64,000 bases of DNA from Sabellastarte sp. h YS-2021. Taxonomy: Eukaryota; Annelida; Polychaeta; Sabellida; Sabellidae. Shown one piece after another: positions 45,839 through 57,549 of this stretch (its first letter is position 1; each line of letters starts with the position of its first letter). The translations under genes were made by a program, and so were the position numbers. The stretch is taken from assembly GCA_964017235.1 (NCBI GenBank), contig OZ024933.1, forward strand, positions 94,083,432 through 94,147,431, given 5' to 3'. The notes beneath the pieces are model-generated. The model made no database searches. It had not been told where the DNA came from and saw only the letters and a list, made by a program, of their open reading frames with translations.

Positions 45839-46807
45839 AGGCGGGTTGCGTGTAACCAACCCGCCTATTAGATTGATGTGTCCGACGTCCGTCTGTCCGT
45901 CTGTCTGTCTGTCCGTCCACATTTTTCGTTTCCGGACTCTAACTTTAAAACGGTTTGACCAATCAAATTCAAACTTCACAGGGAGATAGATCACCATCAT
46001 AGCTAGGTTCCTTTCGAAATTGGTGAAATTCCGTGTGTTCGTTTGTCCGTTTTTCGTCCGTTTGTCTGTCCATCCATCTGTTTGTCCACATTTTCGTTTC
46101 CGGACTCTAACTTTAAAACGGTTTGACCAATCAAATTCAAACTTCACAGGGAGATAGATCACCATCATAGCTAGGTTCCTTTCGAAATTGGTGAAATTCC
46201 GTCTGTTTGTTTGTCCGTTTTTCCGTCCGTTTCTTCGTTTTTGTCGGTTTTTCTGTCCATCCATCTGTCCGTCCACATTTTTGTTTCCGGACTCTAACTC
46301 GAAAACGGTTACTCCAATCTAATTCAAACTTCACAGGGACATACATCACCATCATAGCTAGGTTCCTTTCGAAATTGGTGTAAATCCGTCCGTTCATTTG
46401 TCTTGTTTTTCTGTCCATTTGTTCGTTTTTAGGCGGGTTGCGTGTAACCAACCCGCCTATTAGATTGATGTGTCCGTCTGTCCGTCCACATTTTCCATTT
46501 CCGGACTCTAACTTGAAAACGGTTTGACCAATCAAATTCAAACTTGACAGGGACATAGATCAACATGATAGCTAGGTTCCTTTTGATATTGGTAAAATTC
46601 TGTCTGTTCGTTTGTCCGTTTTTCGTCCGTATGTCTGTCCATCCGTCTGTTTGTCCACATTTTCGTTTCCGGACTCTAACTCGAACACATTTACCTTAAG
46701 TGGGTAACCTAACATTTCTTTCCTTGTTCCTAAATTTAATGAGAGCAGTTGCTAACCTTGTTTCCTGCTTGCGCAACCCGCCTTTTGGGGCACCTCTGAC
46801 CCTCTTG
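45839..46807 (+). mobile_element. Hairpin-headed tandem element (AGGCGGGTTG family), two heads
   Basis: AGGCGGGTTG-CGTGTAAC-CAACCCGCCT, a perfect 10-bp stem, occurs at 45839-45866 and again, identical, at 46431-46458, each after GTTTTT. The body is a tandem repeat of ~170-180 bp: TTTCCGGACTCTAACTTTAA, CAATCAAATTCAAACTTCAC, AGGGAGATAGATCACCATCA and GTCCGT/CTGTCC-rich linkers. CAACCCGCCT near the right end (46774-46783) is the inverse of the stem word, and the element ends GACCCTCTTG before TT. The minus-strand frames of 139 and 148 codons are repeat read-through rich in K/R/Q and are not genes. Confidence 0.85.
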
Positions 46808-47178
46808 TTTATTTTTATATCAGTGAAAGTCACAAACAATTGATTTATTGTATGCTTGTTATGTTTAAGTTTTCCCATGATTTTGTATGCTGGCAGTTGG
46901 CATGACTGTTATAATATTTTGTTTCTATATTTCAATGAAGTTGTCTTGATACTATGATACTAGCATTACTGTTTCAACCCTTATAGCATTGTCCAGAATG
47001 AATGGGTTAAGTGACTAGAAGTAAAATTAATGAAGACAAAAAAGTTTAACCAAAAGAAATCAGCAAAAAAGCTGCAAAATCAGAAAAAAGATCATTTGTT
47101 AATTTGTTCAGGTGTATTGTCTGTGTGCATTCTCAGTCTTATCGCTATTGTATGTGCTGACTATCTAAATTTTATACA
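46808..47178. other. No gene seen
   Basis: The 72-codon frame at 47030-47248 has a basic start and hydrophobic middle but runs into the next MITE and has no homologue I recognise. Confidence 0.3.
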
Positions 47179-47668
47179 GTGTTCACTAGTGCTGGGAATC
47201 ACCTCCAATTTGCATGGTGGATTATTCGTCCATTTTTCCGAGCGATGATCGACCCATAATTGATTATTTTACTCCATTATTAAGCGTCCCGCAAGGGACG
47301 CTTGTTTGTGTATGGGAGAGCTTCAGGCTCCGCCGGCTCCGCATTTTGTTTTCCTTATAACTCTGTAACCGTTAGGCGGATTCTTTTCAAATTTGGCAGG
47401 TTTAGGCAGTAGCCTTGGGGAATTTTTTTGAATATGCTACAGTGACATTTCAACCAATCAGAGAGGTCACATGACCAAAAATGTCTTTTTTCGATGGGGA
47501 AGCTTGTCCGGATGATAACTTGAAAGGAATTTTATCAATTCACCTGAAACTTGGCAAATACATTCATTCTATTAAAATCTGGAAATCATTAGATTTTGGC
47601 ATTGATTGGTCAAGAAATGGCCGAGTAATTAATGATTAATTAATCGTTACGAATTTTCCAAATAAGGA

Positions 47669-48580
47669 AAACACAAAAATGCTTATATCTCGAAAACCGT
47701 GCTAGATAGAGCGATTTCGACGAAATTTTTCTCTGTGTAGTAGTTTTCCCAATTTTCAAAAAAATTTTGTCTCGCCCAAAATGGCGGCCATTTTGAATTT
47801 TCGAAATTTTCGCAAAAATTGCAAAACACAAAAATGCTTATATCTCAAAAACCGTGCTAGATAGAGCAATTTCGACAAAATTTTTGATCCATAGGATATC
47901 TGTGCGGAGTACTTTTCCCAATTTTCAAAAAATTTTTGTCTCGCCAAAAATGGCGGCCATTTTGAATTTTCGAAATTTTAGCAAAAATTGCAAAACACAA
48001 AAATGCTTATATCTCGAAAACCGTGCTAGATAGAGCGATTTCGACGAAATTTTTGACCCACAGGGTATATCTGCAGAGTAGCCATGCCAATTTTCAAAAA
48101 AATTTTGTCTCGCCAAAAATGGCGGCCATTTTGAATTTTCGAATTTTTCGCAAAAATTGCAAAACATAAAAATGCTTATATCTCGAAAACCCTGCTAGAT
48201 AGAGCGATTTCGACGAAATTTTTGACCCACAGGGTATCCCTGCAGAGTAGCCATGCCAATTTTCAAACAAAAAATTTCTCGCAAAAAATGGCGGCCATTT
48301 TGAATTTTCGAATTTTTCGCAAAATTGCAAAACACAAAAATGCTTATATCTCGAAAACCGTGCTAGATAGAGCGATTTCGACGAAATTTTTGACCCACAG
48401 GGTATCTCTGCAGAGTAGCCATGCCAATTTTCAAAAAAATTTTCTCTTGCCAAAAATGGCGGCCATTTTGAATTTTCGAATTTTTGTGCAAAAATTGCAA
48501 AACACAAAAATGCTAATATTTCGAAAACCGTGCTACATAGAGCGATTTCGACGAAATTTTTTATCTTCAGGGTATCTCTG
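47669..48580. repeat. satA (~168-bp) array, ~5.5 units
   Basis: ACACAAAAATGCTTATATCT-type words start near 47671, 47827, 47997, 48165 (as ACATAAAAATG), 48335 and 48505. The first unit lacks ~13 bp compared with copy 1. The last unit (GCTAATATTTCG) is present here but mostly deleted in copy 1. Confidence 0.93.
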
Positions 48581-48598
48581 CAGAGCAGCTATCCCAAA

Positions 48599-51500
48599 GA
48601 GCTTTCACTTGGTGAAGTTTCAGACCCATAGCTAATTCCTCACCTACTCAAAAAGAGTAAATGCGAATTACCTCTAAAAGTATTGCAGATGGCCAATTTT
48701 TCTCAAATAACTCATTCACCTACTTTTGGAAGAGCTTTCACTTGGTGAAGTTTCAGACCCGTAGCTAATTACTCACCTACTCAAAATGAGTAAATGCTAA
48801 TTATCTCAAAAACTATTGCAGATACCCAATTTTTATCAAATAACTCATTCATGTACTTTTGGGAGAGCTTTCACATGGTGAAGTTACAGACCCGTAGATG
48901 ATTACTCACCTACTCAAAATGAGTAAATGCGAATTATCTCTTAAAAGTATTGCAGATAGCCAATTTTTCTCAAATAACTCATTCACCTACTTTTGGAAGA
49001 GCTTTCACATGGTGAAGTTTCAGACCCATAGCTAATTACTCACCTACTCAAAATGACTAAATGCGAATTATCTCTAAAAGTATTGCAGATAGCCAATTTT
49101 TCTCAAATAACTCATTCACCTACTTTTGGGAGAGCTTTCACATGGTGAAGTTTCAGACCCATAGCTAATTATTTGCCTACTCAAAATGAGTAAATGCTAA
49201 TTATCTGTAAAAGTATTGCGGATACCCAATTTTTCTCAAATAACTCATTCATCTACTTGTGGGAGAGCTTTCACATGGTGAAGTTTCACACCCATAGCTA
49301 ATTACTCACCTACTCAAAATGAGTAAATGCTAATCATCTGTAAAAGTATTGCAGATAGCCAATTTTTCTCAAATAAATCATTCACCTACTTTTGGGAGAG
49401 CTTTCACTTGGTGAAGTTTCAGACCCATAGCTAATTACTCACCTACTCAAAATGAGTAAATGCGAATTATCTCTAAAAGTATTGCAGATAGCCAATTTTT
49501 CTCAAATTAATCATTCACCTACTTTGGGGAGAGCTTTCACTTGGTGAAGTTTCACACCCATAGCTAATTACTCATCTACTCAAAATGAGTAAATGCGAAT
49601 TATCTCTAAAAGTATTGCAGATAGCCAATTTTTCTCAAATAACTCATTCACCTACTTTTGGGAGAGCTTTCACTCTGTGAAGTTTCAGACCCATAGCTAA
49701 TTACTCACCTACTCAAAATGAGTAAATGCGAATTATCTCTAAAAGTATTGCAGATAGCCAATTTTTCTCAAATAACTCATTCACCTACTTTTGGCAGAGC
49801 TTTCACTTGGTGAAGTTTCAGACCCATAGCTAATTACTCACCTACTGAAAATGAGTAAATGTGAATTATCTCTAAAAATATTGCAGATAGCCAATTTTTC
49901 TCAAATAACTCATTCACCTACTTTTGGGAGAGCTTTCACTTGGTGAAGTTTCAGACCCATAGCTAATTACTCACCTACTCAAAATGAGTAAATGCGAATT
50001 ATCTCTAAAAGTATTGCAGATAGCCAATTTTTCTCAAATTAATCATTCACCTACTTTTGGGAGAGCTTTCACTTGGTGAAGTTTCAGACCCATAGCTAAT
50101 TACTCACCTACTCAAAATGAGTAAATGCGAATTATCTCAAAAAGTATTGCAGATAGCCAATTTTTCTCAAATAACTCATTCACCTACTTTTGGGAGAGCT
50201 TTCACTTGGTGAAGTTTCAGACCCATAGCTAATTACTCACCTACTCAAAATGAGTAAATGCGAATTATCTCTAAAAGTATTGCAGATAGCCAATTTTTCT
50301 CAAATTAATCATTCACCTACTTTTGGGAGAGCTTTCACTTGGTGAAGTTTCAGACCCATAGCTAATTACTCACCTACTCAAAATGAGTAAATGCGAATTA
50401 TCTCTAAAAGTATTGCAGATAGCCAATTTTTCTCAAATAACTCATTCACCTACTTTTGGCAGAGCTTTCACTTGGTGAAGTTTCAGACCCATAGCTAATT
50501 ATTCACCTACTCAAAATGAGTAAATGTGAATTATCTCTAAAAGTATTGCAGATAGCCAATTTTTCTCAAATAACTCGTTCACCTACTTTTGGGAGAGCTT
50601 TCACTTGGTGAAGTTTCACACCCATAGCTAATTACTCATCTACTCAAAATGAGTAAATGCGAATTATCTCTAAAAGTATTGCAGATAGCCAATTTTTCTC
50701 AAATAACTCATTCACCTACTTTTGGGAGAGCTTTCACTCTGTGAAGTTTCAGACCCATAGCTAATTACTCACCTACTCAAAATGAGTAAATGCGAATTAT
50801 CTCTAAAAGTATTGCAGATAGCCAATTTTTCTCAAATAACTCATTCACCTACTTTTGGCAGAGCTTTCACTTGGTGAAGTTTCAGACCCATAGCTAATTA
50901 CTCACCTACTGAAAATGAGTAAATGTGAATTATCTCTAAAAGTATTGCAGATAGCCAATTTTTCTCAAATAACTCATTCACCTACTTTTGGGAGAGCTTT
51001 CACTTGGTGAAGTTTCAGACCCATAGCTAATTACTCACCTACTCAAAATGAGTAAATGCGAATTATCTCTAAAAGTATTGCAGATAGCCAATTTTTCTCA
51101 AATAACTCATTCACCTACTTTTGGGAGAGCTTTCACTCTGTGAAGTTTCAGACCTGTAGCTAATTACTCACCTACTCAAAATGAGTAAATGCGAATTATC
51201 TCTAAAAGTATTGCAGATAGCCAATTTTTCTCAAATTAATCATTCACCTACTTTTGGGAGAGCTTTCACTTGGTGAAGTTTCAGACCCATAGCTAATTAC
51301 TCACCTACTCAAAATGAGTAAATGCGAATTATCTCTAAAAGTATTGCAGATAGCCAATTTTTCTCAAATAACTCATTCACCTACTTTTGGGAGAGCTTTC
51401 ACTTGGTGAAGTTTCAGACCCATAGCTAATTACTCACCTACTCAAAATGAGTAAATGCGAATTATCTCTAAAAGTATTGCAGATAGCCAATTTTTCTCAA

Positions 51501-52059
51501 ATAACTCATTCACCTACTTTTGGCAGAGCTTTCACTTGGTGAAGTTTCAGACCCATAGCTAATTATTCACCTACTCAAAATGAGTAAATGTGAATTATCT
51601 CTAAAAGTATTGCAGATAGCCAATTTTTCTCAAATAACTCGTTCACCTACTTTTGGGAGAGCTTTCACTCTGTGAAGTTTCAGACCCATAGCTATTTATT
51701 CACCTACTCAAAATGAGTAAATGCTAATTATCTGTAAAAGTATTGTGGATACCCAATTTTTATCAAATACTCATTCATCTACTTGTGGGAGAGCTTTCAC
51801 ATGGTGAAGTTTCAGACCCATAGCTAATTGCTCACCTACTCAAAATGAGTAAATGCGAATTATCTCTAAAAGTATTGCAGATAGCCAATTTTTCTCAAAT
51901 AACTCATTCACCTACTTTTGGGAGAGCTTTCACTTGGTGAAGTTTCAGACCCATAGATAATTATTCACCTACTCAAAATGAGTAAATGTGAATTATCTCT
52001 TAATAGTATTGCAGATAGCCAATTTTTCTCAAATAACTCATTCACCTACTTTTGGAAGA
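48599..52059. repeat. satB (133-bp) array, 26 units, with 8-unit higher-order period
   Basis: The length of 3461 bp is 26 units. Diagnostic variants recur exactly 1063-1064 bp (8 units) apart: TTCACACCCA at 49551 and 50614, CACTCTGTGAAG at 49671 and 50735, TTGGCAGAGC at 49791 and 50855, CCTACTGAAA at 49841 and 50905, TTGGC at 50456 and 51520, TAACTCGTTC at 50571 and 51635. Confidence 0.95.
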
Positions 52060-52569
52060 GCTTTCACACACGAAAATGAAAAATTGTGAATATCTCGGAA
52101 AAGCTATTTCTTCTGCTTTAATGCTCGGCGGGAGATACACACCGCGGCAGTGGTCTTGACAAAAATTTTTGTCTCCCCAAAAATGGTGGCCATTTTGAAT
52201 TTTCAAAGTTTTTGCAAAACACAAAAATGCTTATATCTCGAAAACCGTGCTATATGGAGCGAACTCAACAAAATTTTGGACCTGCTGGGTATCTCTGCAG
52301 AGTAGCCATGCCAATTTTCAAAATATTTTTGTCTCGCCAAATATAGCGGACATTTTTAATTTTTTATTTTTTGCAAAACACAAAAATGCTTATATCTTGA
52401 AAACCGTGCTAGATAGAGCAGACTGCGCTGACTTTGGTTGCCACAACAGTATAAGGCTAGAAACGAAGCATTTTCTTAATACTTTAGCACTCACCTTTAT
52501 ATCCTTTTCGGGACGCTTTGTTTTTGCTATGCAAAAACATTATCTTTTTTTTTGCGAGCGATCCTCTAG
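52060..52569. repeat. Right segment of composite element copy 2
   Basis: Two diverged satA-like units (near 52212 and 52375) and the terminal domain; differs from copy 1 at only scattered positions. Its 118-codon plus-strand frame is incidental. Confidence 0.85.
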
Positions 52570-53640
52570 TTATGTATTATTTAAGAAACACTTTCCGGGA
52601 TAAAGTATAGGTCAATCCGGTAAGAGTAACAGTGTTCCGACATTTAGAATCTACCGAAAGCACCCACTTCCTGTAAATATGGCGGTAGACATAAACAAAC
52701 TTGAAATTCAAGACAAAACTGTCAGTTTATTAAGTAAAAATACCTAAAATATTTTTAAAATACGTGGATATTGATATAAATCAGGAAAGGTAAGAAACCA
52801 TAAGCTTAATAATCGATCATTTGAAAATGTCAGTGACCGACCGCGATTCTACACTATCACCGACGATTAATCGACAATACGTCTAATCGCCACACCACTA
52901 GTTTTCACGAGAAAAATGGGAAATATATATGGCATATGGGACACTAATCCCAAAGAATGACTTCAGTGAAAAACTGGGGCAATTGCCCCATACATCCCTT
53001 GTAAACAGAGTCATAACATCATGAGTTGCAGGCATGGAAACGTAAGCTTATCCAATTTCATCCCAATCTGTTTAACAAATGTAATAATGTGCAATATGGT
53101 TTGGATTTCCCTGAAGTGCCTTAGGGGTGTGATTTGTTTGTGGGTTATGTGCATAGAACTCATGCCATAAATAAAAATAGATAGAAGCTGAGGTGGGCCG
53201 GTCGAAACAAACTCTTTGATCTTGTGACAAAAGTCTCTGAAATGTTTGTTTATTTTACTATTTTGAAAATTGAATACATTATCACTTGGATAACAAGTTT
53301 AGTAACATATTTAGTTGCATTATGTAGGCTAAGAAAACAAAACTGCTGCCACAGTGGTTATTTCTCCCCTTTTTATGAAAAATAGAAAAGGAGATGTGAG
53401 GCTTTTCCATATGATGACCCAACTTGATCTTGAAGCAGGGGTCAAAGGTTAATTAACTCTTGGAAAGGATTTGCAGGCCATGATTTCCTATAAGTTGTTT
53501 TCACATTCAGAACTCATTCATTCGAATAAATCAAAAACTAAATTTAAAATACTGGTAAGTTTTCTTGTGACCGTTTTTCTTACAAGAGGTTTGTTGAAAC
53601 AACATTACAAGCTAAAATATGTGTTTTTTTTTTGTTTTTT

Positions 53641-53683
53641 TGGGGGGTGGGGGTGGGGGGGTGTGGGGGGCTGGGTAGGGTGG
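53641..53683 (+). other. G-rich tract with G-quadruplex potential
   Basis: Runs of 3-7 G separated by single T/C/A bases, following a T-rich tract. More than four G-runs fit the G4 pattern on the plus strand. Confidence 0.65.
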
Positions 53684-55222
53684 ATATAAGCCCTCAAAAT
53701 TGGTTAAATGGTGGTCCCCTATATTAATTGAAAGATAAAAAGAAAAATTCATGGAGAAAATTAAATTTTTGCCATAAGCCAAGGTAAAAACCATAAAATA
53801 ATAACATTCACAAAATCATAGCCTATGACTGATAGGGATTGATATTTTGAACTTGTGTGACATTTTTATATCAAGATATGAAAAAAAAAGAGGCAGCTAG
53901 TTTATGTCCGTGCAGATAAAGCCTAATGGCTGTTATAATGTCTCAGGTGAAACTATCTTTATTTTCATCTCCAACTGTTATTTTGGCCATTATGACAAGC
54001 CTGATCACACATTAGTTTTTGATTCATATTGAGATATGCAGTTATTATGCCACAAATGTGTGTCTTTTTTTCACTGGAAACAAGTTGTCGTGAAAGAATC
54101 TTTATTGTTATGAAACCAGCGAACTGGAAACACTTCAAGGGGTATAGAAATCATAACAGTGATAATAACAATACTACAAAATGGAATAATATCAATACAT
54201 AAATGCTGATGTGGCAATGTTCAAAGCCTTTTTATGTGCCGAGTGACAGACAGTTTTTTTATCAATAAATATTAGACATGTATTATATCTGGTAAACATG
54301 GGCTAATAAACTTCAAAGCACGCATTTATCTGGTTCAATTTAATAAATAAATTACAACAATAAAACCACATGATTAGCTAGAGTTCAGTTATATATATGT
54401 CCCAGCCTTGTATAATATTATTATAGTGTCTGTTTTGTATGATATATGATAATGTTTAACAAGTTGTAGATGAGTAAAAAAACACTCACATAAAGTTTTA
54501 TAGCCACAGATATATTTGCTATTGAAACAATATCACATGATTACGCAACGATGTGACAGACTGTAGCAAGATCACTATCATAAAAGGTTGAGCAAAGAAG
54601 TGATGTTCATGTCAGTTCATTGTCAATTCATGTTTGATCGTCTAGTTATACTTAGCCTTGCTTCAGGCTAACTTTGTACCATATCTTTGTTCAAACATTT
54701 ACACAAATATTTGGTAATATGCCCAAATATGCCCCCACCCCCCAAACAAATTAGATTCAGTAGATATTTTACTGAAATCTTACTCCTTTTAAGTACTTCT
54801 ACTTAATGCTCTAAGAGGTTAAAACAAGAGAAAAAGCATTTTAGAACACCACATGTTCCAATATCGGTTTATTTTTTGTTCAGTTAGTGTTTTTACATGA
54901 CACCTAGTACCTTTGTATTGGTGATATTCTGACGGGTAGTTGGAAGGGTGGAGATAAAGGTACATGTACATATGGTGGTCATGATTCTGTACCATAAACT
55001 GCCAACAAGCAAGTACAAGTCTTATAAGCTTTAGGTCTGGCCAGGATTCAAACTCCTATTTCACAGATGGTGATCCTCTGTCAAATATGACGCTACATAG
55101 TGACATTCTAAGATGTATATTGCAAGTGCCAGATAACTTAATGTAAATATCACAGCAGTGACGCTACAGTGAGTGCAATTTACACCGTCAAATAGAGGGT
55201 ATACCATAGAAAGAAGAAAACC

Positions 55223-55282
55223 CCAGTGGACAAAACACCAGTGGACAAAACACCAGTGGACAAAACGCCAACAGACAAAATG
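55223..55282. repeat. 15-bp minisatellite (CCAGTGGACAAAACA), 4 units
   Basis: Units start at 55223, 55238, 55253 and (diverged, CCAACAGACAAAATG) 55268. Reading frames over it show repeated VLSTG / FVHWC words that are artefacts. Confidence 0.9.
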
Positions 55283-57140
55283 ACCAAGGTCGCATAACTG
55301 TGGTGGCTTTTTATGAAACATGGCCAAACCTGTGTGATAACTGATAAGCCATGATGGACATTGTTAAACATTGTTAAAATGGTTTCAGCTTGCCTGGGGC
55401 TGGTAAGAATTTCAAGAGGAGGACAAAATGCTGGCTATTTTGGGGGGCTGTGAGAGGACACAATGCTGGTCTTATAAAAAAAATTAGTATACTTTCATTC
55501 TTGTCTCTTGGGATAATTATATGATATTGAAACATACTTTTGGCCATTCAAACTTCAAACAATGGCAATTATATGAGGCAATTATATAAGCATTTCTCAC
55601 ATTCATTCTTTAAATATGGATTAATTTAACTCCAAAATCTTACAAAATGGTGGATAATAAAGTAAAACATCCCCCATTTTACTGATACAGAAAACAATAT
55701 ATCACTCATGTAGATTAACAATATAATATTGTGCTGCACACATGTTTAATATTGTCATCTTTATTCATGATATATTTTTTCTGTCTATGTCATTCATGAA
55801 GTTTTCCTATTATGTGTAACATTTTTTTTCAGCATTTAATGGTCAGTGTTCATATTGACGTTTTGCTTTCATTTAAGCAGCTTTGTTGTTTTGGGGATAG
55901 ATCCTCAGTATATCCTATATATAGCTATAAACTGGCTTAAAACAAAGACTGTGACTGTGTCAGAATAATGACACTCGGTGTGCATGTGAAAAGAACCAAT
56001 CCGAATTCGGGTACTCACATTTTAGTCATAGCCAACTGCAAGTCATCAATGAAGCAAACATGGCGGAATATGTAAACGTATGTTTTAAAAATGAATGTTA
56101 AATATCTGAACAAAAAAGAAAAATCGGATCATTTTGGAGTCACCAGGTAACCAATGACGGCCTTAATTCAAACCCAAGACACAAGTTATGAGAGTCAAGT
56201 TATTATACACTAATTATGTGTTAACTACTCAGGTGTTGAAATCTTAATTATTTCATGGTTAAAGTTATCATTCACCATTACTCTTTCAAATTTAAAATAT
56301 AAAGTTTTCCTTTTCAAATTCTCGTGGACATATGTTCAATTGTCTCTACAAATAACAACATTAAAGAACTCTACAGATGAAAATAGTCATTGAAAAGTCC
56401 ACTGTGTAAATAAGACAGTGATATTTGACCAGAATGGTGATCGTTTGATGTTCAAATGACAGCAGATACAGGACATTTAAAATAATACTCTCTCAGAAAC
56501 TTCACATAGTGTTTCAGCCCTGATAATAAATATCCTTGAGGTTGTATTAAAAACACGATCAGTTGTAGAGTGCATACCTATACCAAGGCCCAATGTCTCA
56601 ACTATTGCTCATAAGTAAGTGCAAAGATAAAAAAGTCCTTTAAACAAAATCCTGGATCCCGGCATCAGATGCAGATCATATCCAACATTAAATCAGTTAT
56701 GTCTTAGACCAAGACCCACTTAATGTGAAAATTTAATGTGATTTAATTTAATCTCTGTGGGTCTCAGTTTTACAAAGTCTATTTTCAGAACATTTTTTTT
56801 TGTCTGCAAATAATATCTTAATATCTAATATCTATACTACAATATACAAATGCCACTGTTTTTCACAGAACTAATACATGTAGTTCATCATTAGTATTGT
56901 CACGTTGGTTCAAACCCAGAACCATAGAGGTGAGAGTCATGAGATCAAATGCCAAGTTTTTTTAACTGCTTAATCCTGAGGCCTCCAAGTGGGGGTTGGA
57001 GGAGCTCACATGGTGGTGCAGCAGACAACCTGAATCTGCCACTTTAAAAATGGTTTCAAATCGTCATCCCTTGGCCTTAAGTGAAGCGTGGGAATAGGCA
57101 TTGCTTTTGTACACCCCTTCAGCTAGCCACAGTAGAAACA

Positions 57141-57390
57141 AAAACACTCGGAAACCACATATCTCTGCCAAGGCATGTATAATTAAAAAAAAAAATAGCT
57201 CAGTAATTAAGTATATCGAAAAATCTGGACCTTTGATATTTTTTTTTGTCTCCAGGCTTTAAGTTTTACCAAGACCCATCTTCTGATTTTTTCATAAAGA
57301 TCTGACAGGTAGTTTTACGTAATCCTGTTAACAAACAGACAGACAGAAAACAGACAAATGAATTTAAAACCTCCTTGGCGGAAGTAATTA
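57141..57390 (+). mobile_element. Hairpin-family repeat (ACACTCGGA ... ACCTCCTTGGCGGAAGT)
   Basis: It begins AACACTCGGAAACCACATAT, has a CTTTAAGTTTTACCAAGACC body, a CAAACAGACAGACAGAAAAC run and ends CTCCTTGGCGGAAGTAATTA. The head and tail match the 31818 family, though the head hairpin has decayed. Confidence 0.6.
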
Positions 57391-57549
57391 GTGACTGAAC
57401 CTTTCTAAATGTGTCGAAAGCATTGTTTAGTGCAGATGTATGAATTTAACCATTGCAGTGTATGTATTTAACCATTTTTTGGTAAACAAAACCGAAAATG
57501 TTTCAGCAGGATTTGATTTCCTTCAATACTTAAAAACTAGAGATCTAAA

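Larger units (their letters stand above)
47282..52569 (+). mobile_element. Composite satellite-bearing element, copy 2
   Basis: Same plan as 24844-29292. It has the hairpin AAGCGTCCC-GCAA-GGGACGCTT (47282-47303), left unique sequence, satA, satB, a right segment with GGGACGCTT (52510-52518), and end GCGATCCTCTAG followed by TT. It is 839 bp longer than copy 1, of which 803 bp are six extra satB units. Inserted into a hAT MITE, it is younger than that MITE. Confidence 0.88.
47187..52900. mobile_element. hAT-type MITE split by composite element copy 2
   Basis: Left end TAGTGCTGGGAATCACCTCC and inverted right end TAGTGGTGTGGCGATTAGAC are flanked by GTGTTCAC (47179-47186) and GTTTTCAC (52901-52908), 7 of 8 matching. 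Only ~430 bp belong to the MITE itself (47187-47281 and 52570-52900); the rest is the inserted composite element. Confidence 0.85.
52909..57140. other. Region without recognisable genes
   Basis: AT-rich. Contains a G-rich tract (53641-53683) and a 15-bp minisatellite (55223-55282), described separately. No exon of BRIP1 or another gene was identified. Confidence 0.35.

Noticed and set aside
45830-46556. K/R/Q-rich 139-148 codon minus-strand frames
   Set aside because: They follow the GTCCGT/CTGTCC-rich tandem repeat exactly and change with it; low-complexity artefact.
47030-47248. Basic plus hydrophobic 72-codon frame
   Set aside because: It runs across the boundary of a hAT MITE, so the frame is not ancestral; no recognised family.
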